A stretch of DNA of 24,142 nucleotides from Thermoplasmata archaeon (GCA_030039915.1 JASHUP010000076.1:1-24142), one strand, 5' to 3'. Positions 1 to 8,430 are shown, counted from the stretch's first letter. The notes: a model not told the origin generated them from the sequence alone. Made by a program: numbers and translations.

Positions 1-54
1 GCTCGCGGGTGGGGCGAACTCGCGACCCTGCACGTCGGGAAGTAGGGCGAGAGC

Positions 55-1104
55 TCAACCGGTGGCCCGATGGGAAGAGGTCGAGTCCGCGATCTTGAGC
101 AATTGTTTTCCGACGTTGGCACCCGTAAAGTTCCTCGCAAACGCCGCCGGAGCGTTCTCAAGTCCGACCACGATGTCCTCTTTCGACTTGAGCTGCCCGG
201 AGCGAAGCCACGCTTGCATCGCCGCGATCGCTTCTGGAAACCGCGGTAGGTAGTCTTTCGCGAGGATACCCTCCATTCTTCCGTTGACCATGACGAGGTT
301 CAGGTAGTTCTTCGGACCGGGGGGGCTCGCCGACGCTCCGTATCGGGAGGTACCGCCGCAGAGGACGACGCGGCCATTCCGACCCAGTCGGATCAACACT
401 TCGTCAAGAATTGCGCCGCCCACGTTGTCGAAGAAAATGTCGATCCCCTGCGGGCATAGCTCATCGAGGCGCTGACCCACGTTCTCCGAGCGATGGTCGA
501 TCGCCCCGTCGAGGCCGGCCTCCTGCACTAGCCAATCGCACTTCTCCTTCCCTCCGGCGATTCCAATGACCCGAAGCCCCTGGATCTTGGCGATCTGAGC
601 CGCGATCGAACCGACACCCCCCGCGGCCGCGGAGACAACGAAGGTCTCCCCGGCACGGGGGCGGCCGACGTCGAGGACTCCGAAATAGGCGGCCATTCCG
701 GTGACGCCCAGAGTCCCGACGGCCAGGTTGGGCGGGATTCCCGGCGAGAACTTTCGGGTCGGGATGAATCCCTGACCATCGATGACGGAGTAGTCCTCCC
801 AGCCCGCGAAGCCGACCACGAGGTCACCCACCGAGAATCCCGGAAGACGAGACTCGACCACCTCAGAGGCGAGGTCTCCCGGCGCCACGCCCCCGATCGG
901 GATCCCGCCCTCGGATTCCGAGGCGACCATCGCGAGCAACGCCGTGGGGTGGAGGGAGATCCAGAGATTCCGGACCACGGCCTGACCGTCGGCCGGCGAC
1001 GGGATCGGTTCCTCGACCCACCGGAAGTCCGCCGTCTCGACCGTGCCGTGGGGACGCCTTGCGAGCAGCCATCGACGATTGACCCCTTCGAACACCTCGC
1101 CCAT
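55..1104 (-). CDS. Zinc-independent medium-chain reductase (NADP-dependent oxidoreductase)
   Basis: The 349-residue product belongs to the medium-chain dehydrogenase/reductase superfamily, in the branch with prostaglandin reductase, CurA and YncB, which uses NADPH to reduce the double bond of enones or alkenals. An N-terminal catalytic fold (with a segment like the family's 'LxLSLDPxxR') is followed by a Rossmann domain with the nucleotide-binding run AAAGGVGSIAAQIAK. The paired cysteines and histidines of zinc-dependent alcohol dehydrogenases are absent. I chose the ATG at 1104 because GGAGGT lies 5 bases before it; the frame stays open upstream to 1185 but that part is not family-like. It is a single-gene unit, and its substrate cannot be told from sequence. 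Family assignment is secure. Confidence 0.85.
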   Translation of the reverse strand: MGEVFEGVNRRWLLARRPHGTVETADFRWVEEPIPSPADGQAVVRNLWISLHPTALLAMVASESEGGIPIGGVAPGDLASEVVESRLPGFSVGDLVVGFAGWEDYSVIDGQGFIPTRKFSPGIPPNLAVGTLGVTGMAAYFGVLDVGRPRAGETFVVSAAAGGVGSIAAQIAKIQGLRVIGIAGGKEKCDWLVQEAGLDGAIDHRSENVGQRLDELCPQGIDIFFDNVGGAILDEVLIRLGRNGRVVLCGGTSRYGASASPPGPKNYLNLVMVNGRMEGILAKDYLPRFPEAIAAMQAWLRSGQLKSKEDIVVGLENAPAAFARNFTGANVGKQLLKIADSTSSHRATG

Positions 1105-1286
1105 CTCCGACCTCCGTCCGGTGTGCGAGACTCGGAGAGGGTCCAGAATTACAAATAGGATTGAGGCGGCTGCATGTTCGCTCACGCATATCGCGACCGT
1201 GACGAGCCCGAAGGACTGCTCGCGAGCCCTCCCGAGGGGTTCCCACTGCTCATCTGGACGCGGGCTATCGTGAGGAGCAGAGAGCG

Positions 1287-1886
1287 ATGGAGTACCCCGA
1301 GGGCCGAAGTCCGGCGAGCTATCGCGGCACCCGGCTCCGGAGGGTGAATTGGCCCGAGGAGATCGAGACGGTCCGACGACTCTTCCTGGATTACCGGCAG
1401 TGGCTCGCGAAGCACGAGGAGACGAGCCACTCGGTCGATCCGAGACGGAAAGCCGGGCTGCGGCAGATCGACGATCAGATCGCGGGACTTCCGGGAGAGT
1501 ACGGTCCGCCCCGGGGAGAGGTCATTCTCGCCTTCGCGAAGAAGGCACTCGTCGCATGCGGCGCTCTCCGGGAGCTCGAACCCAAGGTTGGGGAGATCAA
1601 GCGAATCTACGTGCGGGCCGACCATCGGGGACCGGGGTTCGGACCCCGATTGACGCGAGCGCTCCTTCGACGTGCGCGCGAACTCGGCTACGAACGAATT
1701 CGAGTCGATACGCTCCCGAGCATGTTCGCGGCGAATCAGTTCTATCCCGCGATGGGGTTCGAGCCGATCGCCCCATACTGGCCCCATCCGGTCGCCGGCG
1801 CTCTCTTTTTCGAGTACCGCTTGGGGAAGTCGAGGTCGTCCCGTCGGGCCTCCCGCGCGCCGCCTTCGGGCCGGGCTCGAAAGTAG
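1287..1886 (+). CDS. GNAT-family N-acetyltransferase
   Basis: This 199-residue protein has the GNAT fold. Residues around 105-125 carry the acetyl-CoA binding motif A (a strand ending IYVRADHRGPGFG followed by a helix), and the later segment NQFYPAMGFEPI matches motif B. It would transfer an acetyl group from acetyl-CoA to an amine; the acceptor is unknown. The ATG at 1287 is preceded by GAGGAG at 1272-1277. The last 25 or so residues are rich in Ser, Arg and Pro and lie outside the conserved fold. It stands alone, about 180 bases from the divergent reductase gene. Confidence 0.8.
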   Translation: MEYPEGRSPASYRGTRLRRVNWPEEIETVRRLFLDYRQWLAKHEETSHSVDPRRKAGLRQIDDQIAGLPGEYGPPRGEVILAFAKKALVACGALRELEPKVGEIKRIYVRADHRGPGFGPRLTRALLRRARELGYERIRVDTLPSMFAANQFYPAMGFEPIAPYWPHPVAGALFFEYRLGKSRSSRRASRAPPSGRARK

Positions 1887-1988
1887 CTTCGACCGAGCAG
1901 GCCCCGGGCTGCCTTCCTCCCTCCACGGGGCGGAGGCCGGATGTGGTGCTCTCGGCGGCTCGAGATCGGCCCACCGCGTCCGATCGAC

Positions 1989-2378
1989 TCAGGTCCGTAC
2001 AAAATGCGGAATGAAGCTGGGGAGCTCAAAGGTGACCTCCACCAGCCCGGCGAACTCGTCGCCCTTCTTCCAGTGGGATTGGAAGATCATCTTTCGGGTC
2101 CCGTTTTTCTCGATGGTGTAAACGTTCGGTCTTCCCGAGGCCATCACTCGACGGAGCTTCTCTTGGGCCTCGGGCGGGTGACAGTCCATCAGGTTTCTTC
2201 CGATCAGGGATTTTCCACCGTCCTTCGCGTTCACCTCGGCCGCCCGATCGTTCAGGTAGAGAATCGTGTATTCCTTATCGCACACCGTTACCGAACACGG
2301 CAGCTGTTGAAACCAGTCGACCGGAATCGAGTTCTCCATGGGCCGTCCTCTGCCGGATCGACGTCCTCGCGCTGTCAT
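1989..2378 (-). CDS. Single PAS-domain protein
   Basis: The 129-residue product is almost entirely one PAS domain: LPCSVTVCDKEYTILYLNDRA is the typical first strand-helix segment, followed by the linker GRNLMDCHPPEAQEKL and the final sheet strands. PAS domains bind small ligands, heme or flavin, or mediate protein contact. No kinase, cyclase or DNA-binding output domain is attached, so it probably signals through a partner. The start at 2378 is fixed by a perfect GGAGGT at 2385-2390, 6 bases upstream of ATG; a second ATG at 2339 would also keep the whole domain. No neighbour suggests a pathway. Confidence 0.75.
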   Translation of the reverse strand: MTARGRRSGRGRPMENSIPVDWFQQLPCSVTVCDKEYTILYLNDRAAEVNAKDGGKSLIGRNLMDCHPPEAQEKLRRVMASGRPNVYTIEKNGTRKMIFQSHWKKGDEFAGLVEVTFELPSFIPHFVRT

Positions 2379-2565
2379 TAGAGTACCTCCGCGCCCGAGC
2401 ACCAGCAGAAATCGCGGGCTCCACTGAGGGGGGTGCCAAGCCAACGCCCGGTTCGAGCAATCCGGCGTTCGTTGCCCTGGAATCGGCCGGAGAGGCGATC
2501 GCCCGCGCCCGGTGAAACCACCCTAACCGGGCGACGGGTCAAAGTAGCGGAAGCAATTCATCCCC

Positions 2566-2976
2566 ATGGTCCGACGTCGCAGTTTTTCGCCACCGTCGTC
2601 CGTGCATCTGGAGCTATTCGTAGCCAACCGATCGAAGAGGGATCGAATCCGTCGCGGCTGTTCGGAGCTCTATTCAATAGTCCGACCCTGGACCCGAAGG
2701 GGAGGCGGCTCCGGACCCCACTTGTTCCTACTCGAAGGAAGGCCCCGCGTGCGTCGTTGGCCCGAGAATCTTCGAACGTCCCTCCGTGCCCGTCCCGACG
2801 AGGACGTCTGGCTGGAACTCACGTTCTACGCGAGCGCCCAGCGAAGACGACGAACCTTGGCCAAGGTCTGGGCGATCCCTGAGGTCGCTCCGCTGGCGGA
2901 GAAGGTCGAGGGCCTCACCGAACGACGGAAGCGAGCGTGGACCCTTGCAACCGGAGACCTTCAGTCAGCCGATTAG
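2566..2976 (+). CDS. Hypothetical protein, possibly of the dimeric alpha/beta-barrel type
   Basis: I do not recognise this 136-residue protein with certainty. Its pattern of a strand (VHLELFVANRS), a basic helix, and a second strand followed by a helix (VWLELTFYASAQRRRRTLAKVWAIPEVAPLAEKV) recalls DUF1428-like and EthD-like ferredoxin-fold proteins, where a strand is followed by a helix with a short 'DP' or 'IPE' turn. It is rich in arginine. No Shine-Dalgarno sequence is visible before the ATG at 2566, and the GTG at 2602 is an alternative start. An in-frame stop just upstream (TAG at about 2543) rules out a longer protein. Confidence 0.45.
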   Translation: MVRRRSFSPPSSVHLELFVANRSKRDRIRRGCSELYSIVRPWTRRGGGSGPHLFLLEGRPRVRRWPENLRTSLRARPDEDVWLELTFYASAQRRRRTLAKVWAIPEVAPLAEKVEGLTERRKRAWTLATGDLQSAD

Positions 2977-3092
2977 CGGCGAACTCGACATCGGGGGTGT
3001 CTCGAGAGAATCCGGGAAGGCGGTCTCGGCACGGCCCGGGAAAGGCGGGAATCCTTCGAGCGCCGGCGCCCTGTTTCACGACCCCTCTGGGC

Positions 3093-3102
3093 CTCTTTAA
3101 CT
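3093..3102 (+). promoter_or_regulatory. Possible TATA box for the VOC gene
   Basis: CTCTTTAACT lies about 30 bases before the ATG at 3131 in otherwise GC-rich DNA. This position suits a short-leader or leaderless archaeal transcript. Confidence 0.4.
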
Positions 3103-3130
3103 CCGACGACCATGAGCTCGACCAGGGACC

Positions 3131-3520
3131 ATGAGCGGCGAAGTCGGACACTTTGAGATACCCGCGGAAAACACCGAGCGAGCGCGCACCTTCTACTCGA
3201 CCACGTTCGGATGGAAGATGACCCCGATGCCCGGGATGGACTACACGATGGTGGAGACGGGGGCGGTCGACGACCAACGAATGCCGAAGGAACCCGGTTA
3301 CATCGGCGGAGGTATCGGGAAACGGGGTGGACCTCTCGAGCATCCGCTCGTCACGATCGTCGTGGACGACGTAGCGGCCGCGCTCCAGAAGGTAGAGAAA
3401 CACGGCGGCAAGCTGGTCCAGGAGAAACGGGCGATTCCCGGTAACATGGGCTGGACCGCCTACTTCAAAGACACCGAGGGAAACGTCATTGGCCTCTACC
3501 AGTGGCCAAAGAGCGCGTAA
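3131..3520 (+). CDS. VOC-family (glyoxalase/bleomycin resistance fold) protein
   Basis: This 129-residue protein shows the two beta-alpha-beta-beta-beta modules of the vicinal oxygen chelate superfamily. It begins with VGHFEIPAENTERARTFYST and ends with YFKDTEGNVIGLYQW, both hallmark segments. His near residue 7 and Glu in the C-terminal DTEGN stretch are at the usual metal-ligand positions. Members are lyases, dioxygenases, isomerases or drug-binding proteins, and this sequence does not say which. Another ATG at 3112 is out of frame. The next gene follows closely on the same strand, so the two are probably co-transcribed. Confidence 0.8.
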   Translation: MSGEVGHFEIPAENTERARTFYSTTFGWKMTPMPGMDYTMVETGAVDDQRMPKEPGYIGGGIGKRGGPLEHPLVTIVVDDVAAALQKVEKHGGKLVQEKRAIPGNMGWTAYFKDTEGNVIGLYQWPKSA

Positions 3521-3548
3521 CCGGGTAAGGTCGGATCGCAAGGCCGAC

Positions 3549-4190
3549 GTGGACCGGAGCCCGTTCGAAGCGCACGAGCTCCGACCATCCCGATGGCGCG
3601 ACTTTGAGACTCTCTTCCGACGGTACCACGGTGTTCAAGCTGGGTGCTGGTGCATGTTCTACCACCGAGAGGGGCCCACCGGTCCTCTCGGAAGTATGGC
3701 CCGTCAGGAGGCAAACCGACGAGACCACCGGGCGTTGCTTCGGCGCGGACACGCCCAGGGAGTGCTGGTCTATCGAGAGGGGAATCCGGTCGGGTGGTGC
3801 CAGTTTGGACGTCGGGAGGACCTGCCCCGAATCGAGCGCGGCCGAAAGTACCGCCAGATCGGACCGAGCCTCGGCGAGTCGCCGCGATGGAGAATCACCT
3901 GTTTCTTTGTAGACCGACCTTATCGACGTGCCGGCATCGCCCGCTTCGCGCTTCGAGCGGCCCTGGCAGCCATGGGACGCCACGGAGGCGGAATCGTCGA
4001 AGCCTATCCGGTAACCCACGATAGTGCCGTCGCCACGTGGTTTGGTACGCTCAGCATGTTCGAACGGGAAGGATTTCGGGCGATTCGTCCGTTCGGCCGG
4101 AGCAATGTGTTGGTGAGAAAGGCGATACCAACCCGGGCGTCGCTTCGAATGCCGCGCCAAGACTCTACCGGGGATGGCACGGCGGGATGA
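3549..4190 (+). CDS. GNAT-family N-acetyltransferase
   Basis: The motif-A segment FFVDRPYRRAGIARFALRAA marks this as an acetyl-CoA-dependent acetyltransferase. It belongs to a subgroup with a cysteine-rich early segment (GCWCMFYHREG), seen in several bacterial and archaeal GNATs of unknown substrate. I place the start at the GTG at 3549, giving 213 residues and a 28-base gap after the VOC gene. A TTG at 3489 inside the VOC gene, preceded by GAGGG, would add 20 basic residues that are not family-like. No in-frame ATG lies before the conserved domain. The tail after about residue 195 is variable. Confidence 0.75.
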   Translation: MDRSPFEAHELRPSRWRDFETLFRRYHGVQAGCWCMFYHREGPTGPLGSMARQEANRRDHRALLRRGHAQGVLVYREGNPVGWCQFGRREDLPRIERGRKYRQIGPSLGESPRWRITCFFVDRPYRRAGIARFALRAALAAMGRHGGGIVEAYPVTHDSAVATWFGTLSMFEREGFRAIRPFGRSNVLVRKAIPTRASLRMPRQDSTGDGTAG

Positions 4191-4270
4191 ATCGGTCCGG
4201 GCATCGCTCCCAGCCGCGGCGGAAGAGGTAGTGTCGGTACCGCAGGCTAAGACCGTGTAGCGGCTCTCGA

Positions 4271-4277
4271 TTTTAAG
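4271..4277 (+). promoter_or_regulatory. TATA-like promoter element
   Basis: TTTTAAG is an AT-rich island in GC-rich DNA, about 20 bases ahead of the small coding region that starts near 4290-4293. It fits an archaeal box A. Confidence 0.45.
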
Positions 4278-4292
4278 TCCGGGGCGAGTACG

Positions 4293-4598
4293 TTGGTAGA
4301 CCGGGTCTACAGAGCGGGCATACCTGCGTTGAAGAAGGCCCTCCAAAAGCTGCGAACGGACCTCTCCCGACTCGATTCCCGCACCGACTGGGTGAAGCTT
4401 CGAGTGGACCCGCTCTTGCGTCACGCGCAGGAGCTCGAGCGGCAGTTGAAGTCTCAGGGGTCCTCTCGGTTGACGAAAGGAGTGAGGTTGTTCCACTCCG
4501 ACCTGGTGTATCTTCGAGAAAACGTCAACGGGTTGAACGAGATTCTGCGGTCGGAAACGAAAGCCCGTCTGCGGAAGGCCAAGACACCTCGCTCGTGA
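4293..4598 (+). CDS. Small helical, probably coiled-coil protein
   Basis: I do not recognise a family. The 101-residue product is strongly charged, almost wholly helical in appearance, and has leucines at heptad-like spacing (LKKALQKLRTDLSRL; LRHAQELERQLK; LVYLRENVNGLNEIL), which suggests a coiled coil. No membrane segment or metal motif is present. The start is uncertain: TTG at 4293 is the first standard codon, but an in-frame ACG lies directly before it at 4290. That is worth noting because other genes here appear to start with ACG, although this one has no clear Shine-Dalgarno sequence. Confidence 0.55.
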   Translation: MVDRVYRAGIPALKKALQKLRTDLSRLDSRTDWVKLRVDPLLRHAQELERQLKSQGSSRLTKGVRLFHSDLVYLRENVNGLNEILRSETKARLRKAKTPRS

Positions 4599-4776
4599 AA
4601 CGACTCGACAGCGCCCCGAGGACCGACGGACGTCAAGCACCCTCGCCTCCCATTACTGGACGAGTTCCATCGGGCTGCGTGAGTGCGGATTCCTGAACCC
4701 TCCCCGCCGAAGCTTCCGAGAGTCTGACTCGCGGGAACTTGAAGTAGGCTGCGCGGCTCGCGATGAGCCACGCCTT

Positions 4777-5709
4777 ATGATTCACGCGGAAGGATTGACG
4801 AAGCGGTTCGGGGCGCTCACGGCCGTGGACGCGGTGTCCCTCGACGTCGAAGACGGGGAGGTCTTCGGCCTCATCGGTCCCAACGGCGCGGGCAAGACCA
4901 CGATGATGCGCATGCTCGCGAGCCTGGTCTCGAAGACCAGCGGCACGGCCGAGGTGGCCGGGTGCGAACTCGGTCGGGACGCCGACGAACTCAGACTCCG
5001 TGGTCGGATCGGCGTTCTCCCCGAGAACGTAGGGCTCTACGAAAGCACCACGGCCTACGAGAATCTCGAGTACTTCGGCCGACTCTATCGATTGGACGCG
5101 CTCACGCTCAGGAAGAACATCGAGCGGCTGCTCCGGATGATGGACCTCTGGGAGAAGAAGGACCTCCCGCTCGGAACGTTCTCGAAAGGGATGAAGCAGA
5201 AAGTCGCGCTCGCCCGGGCTCTTGTCCACGATCCGATTCTTCTCTTCCTCGACGAACCGACCGCCAACCTCGCTCCCGAAGCGGCCCAGACGGTACGCGA
5301 CGTCATCGTCGACTTCAAGAAGGAAGGCCGAACGATCTTCCTGATCACGCATCACCTGGAAGAGGCCCAACGAGTCTGTGACCGAGTGGGCATCCTCCGC
5401 ACGAGGCTCCTCACCACCGGCTCGGTCGACGCGCTGCGATTCGGGAGCTCGGGCAAGAAGACGGTCGTCCGTCTCGAAGTCGCTTCGGAAGAACTGGCGA
5501 GCGCGGTAAGGGCTCGACTTGGAACCCGGACGGTCACGGTCTCGGGGAACGAACTGCTCATCGATGTCGTCGATCCCGATCGAGAGAACCCGGAGATCGC
5601 GAACGCGGTGATTGCGGCGGGGGGACGCATCCTGCAGATCTCGCAGTTCTCGCCCTCCCTCGAGGAAGCCTATCTGCGGCTCGTCCGGCAGGCCGGAGGC
5701 GCTGCATGA
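4777..5709 (+). CDS. ABC-2 type transporter, ATP-binding subunit
   Basis: This 310-residue ATPase would power a two-subunit exporter with the permease encoded next. Walker A is GPNGAGKTT at residues 34-42, the signature motif is the variant FSKGMKQK near 135-142, Walker B is ILLFLDEPT near 154-162, and the H-loop histidine lies in ITHHLEEA. The C-terminal 90 or so residues, after the nucleotide-binding domain, resemble the accessory domain of NatA-like and drug-export ATPases. The ATG at 4777 begins directly with the ATPase domain. Its stop overlaps the permease start (ATGA at 5706-5709), so the two are translationally coupled. The exported substrate is unknown. Confidence 0.9.
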   Translation: MIHAEGLTKRFGALTAVDAVSLDVEDGEVFGLIGPNGAGKTTMMRMLASLVSKTSGTAEVAGCELGRDADELRLRGRIGVLPENVGLYESTTAYENLEYFGRLYRLDALTLRKNIERLLRMMDLWEKKDLPLGTFSKGMKQKVALARALVHDPILLFLDEPTANLAPEAAQTVRDVIVDFKKEGRTIFLITHHLEEAQRVCDRVGILRTRLLTTGSVDALRFGSSGKKTVVRLEVASEELASAVRARLGTRTVTVSGNELLIDVVDPDRENPEIANAVIAAGGRILQISQFSPSLEEAYLRLVRQAGGAA

Positions 5710-6449
5710 GGCTCTCGCAGGCCTGGATCATCGCCCGCCACGACATCGGCATCATCCGCAAGAAGCGGGGAATCCTGGCCGGGCTAGTTGCCCTCCCACT
5801 CGGGGTGGGCATCGGATTTCCCCTGTTGGTCTGGTATATCGTGAGCGAAGGAGGAGGAACCGGTGGTCTCGAGTCCTACCTCCCCTACCTCGTCAACGCG
5901 TTCAGTTTCTGGTGGGTCATCGGGGCCGCCGCAGTCCCCACGGCCATCGCCGCGTACGGCATCGTGGGCGAGAAAGTGGAGCGGAGCCTCGAACCACTGC
6001 TCTCGACTCCGTCCACCGACGGAGAGATCTTGCTTGGGAAGATGCTCGCCGCCTTTCTTCCGACGATGGCGGCGGTCTGGGCGGGGTCGGTCCTCTACAT
6101 GGCGCTCATCGACGTGTTCACGCGAGGCTCGGTGGGGTACCTCCTCTATCCCAGCTGGGCGATGGCGGTCATCCTCCTCGTGCTCGCACCAGTCGCCTGC
6201 CTGTACTCGATCGAGCTCTCCGTGATCGTCTCGTCCCGGGCGACGGACGCTCGCAGCGCCCAGCAGTATGCCGGGGTCACCTTCGTCCCGCTGATCTTCA
6301 TCTATATTTCTGGTGAACTCGGCTTCCTTCCCCTCGACACCACCAACCTTCTGTACATCTCGGGCGGATTTGCGCTCCTGGCCCTTGCGCTATTCTACAC
6401 GGCCGAACGGATCTTCCACCGAGAAGAGATTCTCACCCAGTGGAAGTGA
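5706..6449 (+). CDS. ABC-2 type transporter, permease subunit
   Basis: The 247-residue membrane protein has about six hydrophobic segments: near residues 23-45, 60-85, 110-135, 145-170, 185-205 and 215-232. Between the second and third is GEKVERSLEPLLSTPSTDGE, the amphipathic coupling segment typical of ABC-2 and NatB-like permeases. It forms the membrane channel for the ATPase encoded directly upstream, whose gene it overlaps by four bases. Substrate is unknown; relatives export sodium ions, drugs or lipids. Confidence 0.88.
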   Translation: MRLSQAWIIARHDIGIIRKKRGILAGLVALPLGVGIGFPLLVWYIVSEGGGTGGLESYLPYLVNAFSFWWVIGAAAVPTAIAAYGIVGEKVERSLEPLLSTPSTDGEILLGKMLAAFLPTMAAVWAGSVLYMALIDVFTRGSVGYLLYPSWAMAVILLVLAPVACLYSIELSVIVSSRATDARSAQQYAGVTFVPLIFIYISGELGFLPLDTTNLLYISGGFALLALALFYTAERIFHREEILTQWK

Positions 6450-6612
6450 ACGCCGGACCGACGCGGAGGTCGAGTCGGGACTTCGATCTCGGACCTCCTT
6501 TTCTCAACGAGAAGAAGCAATTGCGATCGAGGTCGACTCCACCGACCGCGCAAGCGATATTCCACGTTTCGCGTAGCGGGAGGTCGAACCCCGAGGGTCG
6601 GCGGAGGACCTC

Positions 6613-7125
6613 ATGGTGAGGAATCAAGGTCGGGTCACCCGGTTTGTGGTAATGGCGGTCCTCCAAGCCGTTCGGGCGGAATCGTTGGGGCTGCCCCACG
6701 AATCGGCGCTCTCTTGGGGCTTGAACCGAGCGATCTTCTACGCCGCCGCGAAGCGGGGGTTTCGAGAACCTCCGGGGAAGCCAGGGGAGGAATCGAGCGG
6801 GCCGGCCGAACCACCGTCCCGCGAACTCTTCCACCTCGGGGAGGACGAGGCCTACCGTGATCTGACGTCCCAGCAGATCCTGTTCGCGATCGGCGATCAG
6901 GTGCAAACCCCTGGGGACTTCGAGCGGCAGGTGGCGTCCCGCTTCGGTACGAAGGAGAATTTCCGTGCGGCGTGGGGAGAGGCGACTCGAATCATCGGGA
7001 GTTTCGACCGCGCCACCCTCGAATCGCGGAACGGTTTCTATTCGGAGGTGTACCGGCCGAGACGCGACGAGTTGTCCGACTCCTGGACCCTGAAGTACTC
7101 CCCGCCGCCCAAGACGCGTTCATGA
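6613..7125 (+). CDS. Conserved-looking hypothetical protein
   Basis: I do not recognise this 170-residue soluble protein. It is mostly helical, with a Pro/Glu/Gly-rich hinge at about residues 55-75 separating an N-terminal helical part (VVMAVLQAVRAESLGL...ALSWGLNRAIFYAAAKRG) from a C-terminal part with balanced charges. It has no membrane segment, metal motif or nucleotide-binding loop. The ATG at 6613 has a clear GGAGG at 6603-6607. It lies about 160 bases after the exporter and so probably has its own promoter. Confidence 0.6.
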   Translation: MVRNQGRVTRFVVMAVLQAVRAESLGLPHESALSWGLNRAIFYAAAKRGFREPPGKPGEESSGPAEPPSRELFHLGEDEAYRDLTSQQILFAIGDQVQTPGDFERQVASRFGTKENFRAAWGEATRIIGSFDRATLESRNGFYSEVYRPRRDELSDSWTLKYSPPPKTRS

Positions 7126-7160
7126 TTTCCGGGATTTTGACCGGACGATCCCGCAGTTCG

Positions 7161-7166
7161 TTTATA
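7161..7166 (+). promoter_or_regulatory. TATA box of the small zinc-finger gene
   Basis: TTTATA, in the context GTTCGTTTATACCGG, is centred about 25 bases before the ATG at 7188. This is the spacing expected for a leaderless archaeal transcript. Confidence 0.65.
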
Positions 7167-7187
7167 CCGGACAGCTGTGCCACCGGC

Positions 7188-7313
7188 ATGGCGGGCAAGC
7201 CAGCCAACATGGTCGAGTGCGAGGGGTGCGGAGCCGAGTACAACGCCTCCGACCCGGCGGAGGTCGCGGCGCACGCGGCCTGTGGCACTGCCGAACACAT
7301 CGAACAGGCGTGA
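7188..7313 (+). CDS. 41-residue putative zinc-finger protein
   Basis: This tiny gene encodes a protein whose core is VECEGCGAEYNASDPAEVA followed by HAACG, i.e. CxxC, then His and Cys 15 and 18 residues after the second Cys. That pattern could bind one zinc ion in a C2H2/C2HC-like knuckle, as in many short archaeal zinc-finger proteins. The ATG at 7188 sits about 25 bases after a clear TATA box, so the transcript is probably leaderless. The length is below usual annotation cut-offs. A role in nucleic-acid or protein binding is inference only. Confidence 0.6.
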   Translation: MAGKPANMVECEGCGAEYNASDPAEVAAHAACGTAEHIEQA

Positions 7314-7377
7314 GACGCTCTCGCGCCGCACGGCCTCAGCGGGGCCCCGGGCCGGGCCGAGCGCCGCCGACCGAACC

Positions 7378-7791
7378 TCAGGGCTCCCGAGAGTGGGTCG
7401 AGGTGCTTTCGGGCTCGGTCCCACCCTTCCGGGGAGACCATCGCGAGTCGTTGGCGAGATCGATTAGCGCCGACCGTGTGATCCCGATGAATCGCTTCCC
7501 GTCGATCCTGCTCACGGGTTCCCCCTCCCGAAAGACGACGATGGAAGGGGTGATGCGGATCCGAAAGCCCTCCCACAGGCGGTCGTTGTTGTCCGTGATG
7601 TCCGCGATCGCGAGCGTCGCCGCGATCGACCCGCGGATCGCCACGAAATGCGGCATGAACCGACGGGTCGCCGGGCACCAGGCCGCAGCGAAGCAGACCA
7701 CGTACGTGCCGGGGCGGTTCAGACGGCCTCCGGGGAAATCATCCGTCCGGAGAACTTCGAGGCCAGCTGAGGACCAGGGAGACCCGCTCAT
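7378..7791 (-). CDS. Thioredoxin-fold protein with a single active-site cysteine
   Basis: The 137-residue product follows the thioredoxin fold: a strand (TYVVCFAAAWC), the active-site helix, and the cis-proline strand RITPSIVVFREGEPVSRIDG. In normal thioredoxins the site is WCGPC; here it is WCPAT, so the second redox cysteine is lost. Such proteins may act by glutathionylation, peroxide sensing or as non-redox adaptors. I chose the ATG at 7791; the frame extends to a TTG at 7830 but adds only a basic, non-conserved stretch. The C-terminal 15 or so residues are disordered (Ser/Thr/Glu-rich). Confidence 0.7.
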   Translation of the reverse strand: MSGSPWSSAGLEVLRTDDFPGGRLNRPGTYVVCFAAAWCPATRRFMPHFVAIRGSIAATLAIADITDNNDRLWEGFRIRITPSIVVFREGEPVSRIDGKRFIGITRSALIDLANDSRWSPRKGGTEPESTSTHSREP

Positions 7792-7850
7792 CGCTGGAGA
7801 TCGATCCTTGCTCCCTCCCCGAGACCGCAACCGCAGACTCGCGCCTCTCG

Positions 7851-8423
7851 TTAACGCTCGCGAGTCGTGCCACTAAAGTGGATCAACCACCCAGCGGCAA
7901 CGGCCACGATGCCGGCGCCCTCCGCGGTGTTCAAGACGGAGTAAATCCACCAGGGCTCGTTCACGCTCATGTTGTAGTACTGAGCGAACTCGAGGGTCCC
8001 GAGGTATGCGACGGCTCCGGCGATCAGCACCGCGCCGAGGAGGACGATGGCCCCTCCGACCCCGGCGCGCGAACGGCGTGGGTCAAAGTCCAATCCCGCC
8101 CGAGGTCGGTAGGACTGCCGCGTTCGCAGCACCCAACCGGTGGCGGCGAGCAGGCACCCGATCGCCGTGAGCAGCTCGCCGACACCGAACGCGAGGTCGA
8201 TCCACTGGAAGGAGTTGATCGAAGTCGAGTGGTAGACCGCGTAGTACACCCAGGCGGAGAGAAAGAAATCGATGGAGAGGAGGGCGAGACCGGCTACGAA
8301 GAGAATCGGACCCAGATGCGAGCGACCTGGGGATCGCAGAGCAGACCCGGTCGGTGAGTGATCCGAGCCCGTCTCACTCGACGAAGGGGGAGGGCTCGGG
8401 ATGGTGTGGGGTTCGGCCAGCGT
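7851..8423 (-). CDS. Four-helix membrane protein of unknown function, apparent ACG start
   Basis: The 190-residue frame encodes about four membrane segments: residues 39-62, 72-92, 120-140 and near 160-180. I know no family for it. The first standard start codon (GTG at 8249) falls in the middle of the first hydrophobic segment (GPILFVAGLALLSIDFFLSA, residues 38-57), so it cannot be the true start. Between the upstream in-frame stop (8463-8465) and 8249 there is no ATG, GTG or TTG. The best candidate is ACG at 8421-8423, seven bases after AGAGGTGA (8431-8438), a near-perfect Shine-Dalgarno sequence. Residues 2-37 would then be a Pro/Ser-rich, probably cytoplasmic tail. A frameshift or sequencing error is the alternative. 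Confidence 0.6.
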   Translation of the reverse strand, partial: TLAEPHTIPSPPPSSSETGSDHSPTGSALRSPGRSHLGPILFVAGLALLSIDFFLSAWVYYAVYHSTSINSFQWIDLAFGVGELLTAIGCLLAATGWVLRTRQSYRPRAGLDFDPRRSRAGVGGAIVLLGAVLIAGAVAYLGTLEFAQYYNMSVNEPWWIYSVLNTAEGAGIVAVAAGWLIHFSGTTRER

Positions 8424-8430
8424 AGGCCGT

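Noticed and set aside
3486..4640. 384-codon minus-strand frame
   Set aside because: It is antisense to a GNAT gene and a small protein, and has no family-like segment.
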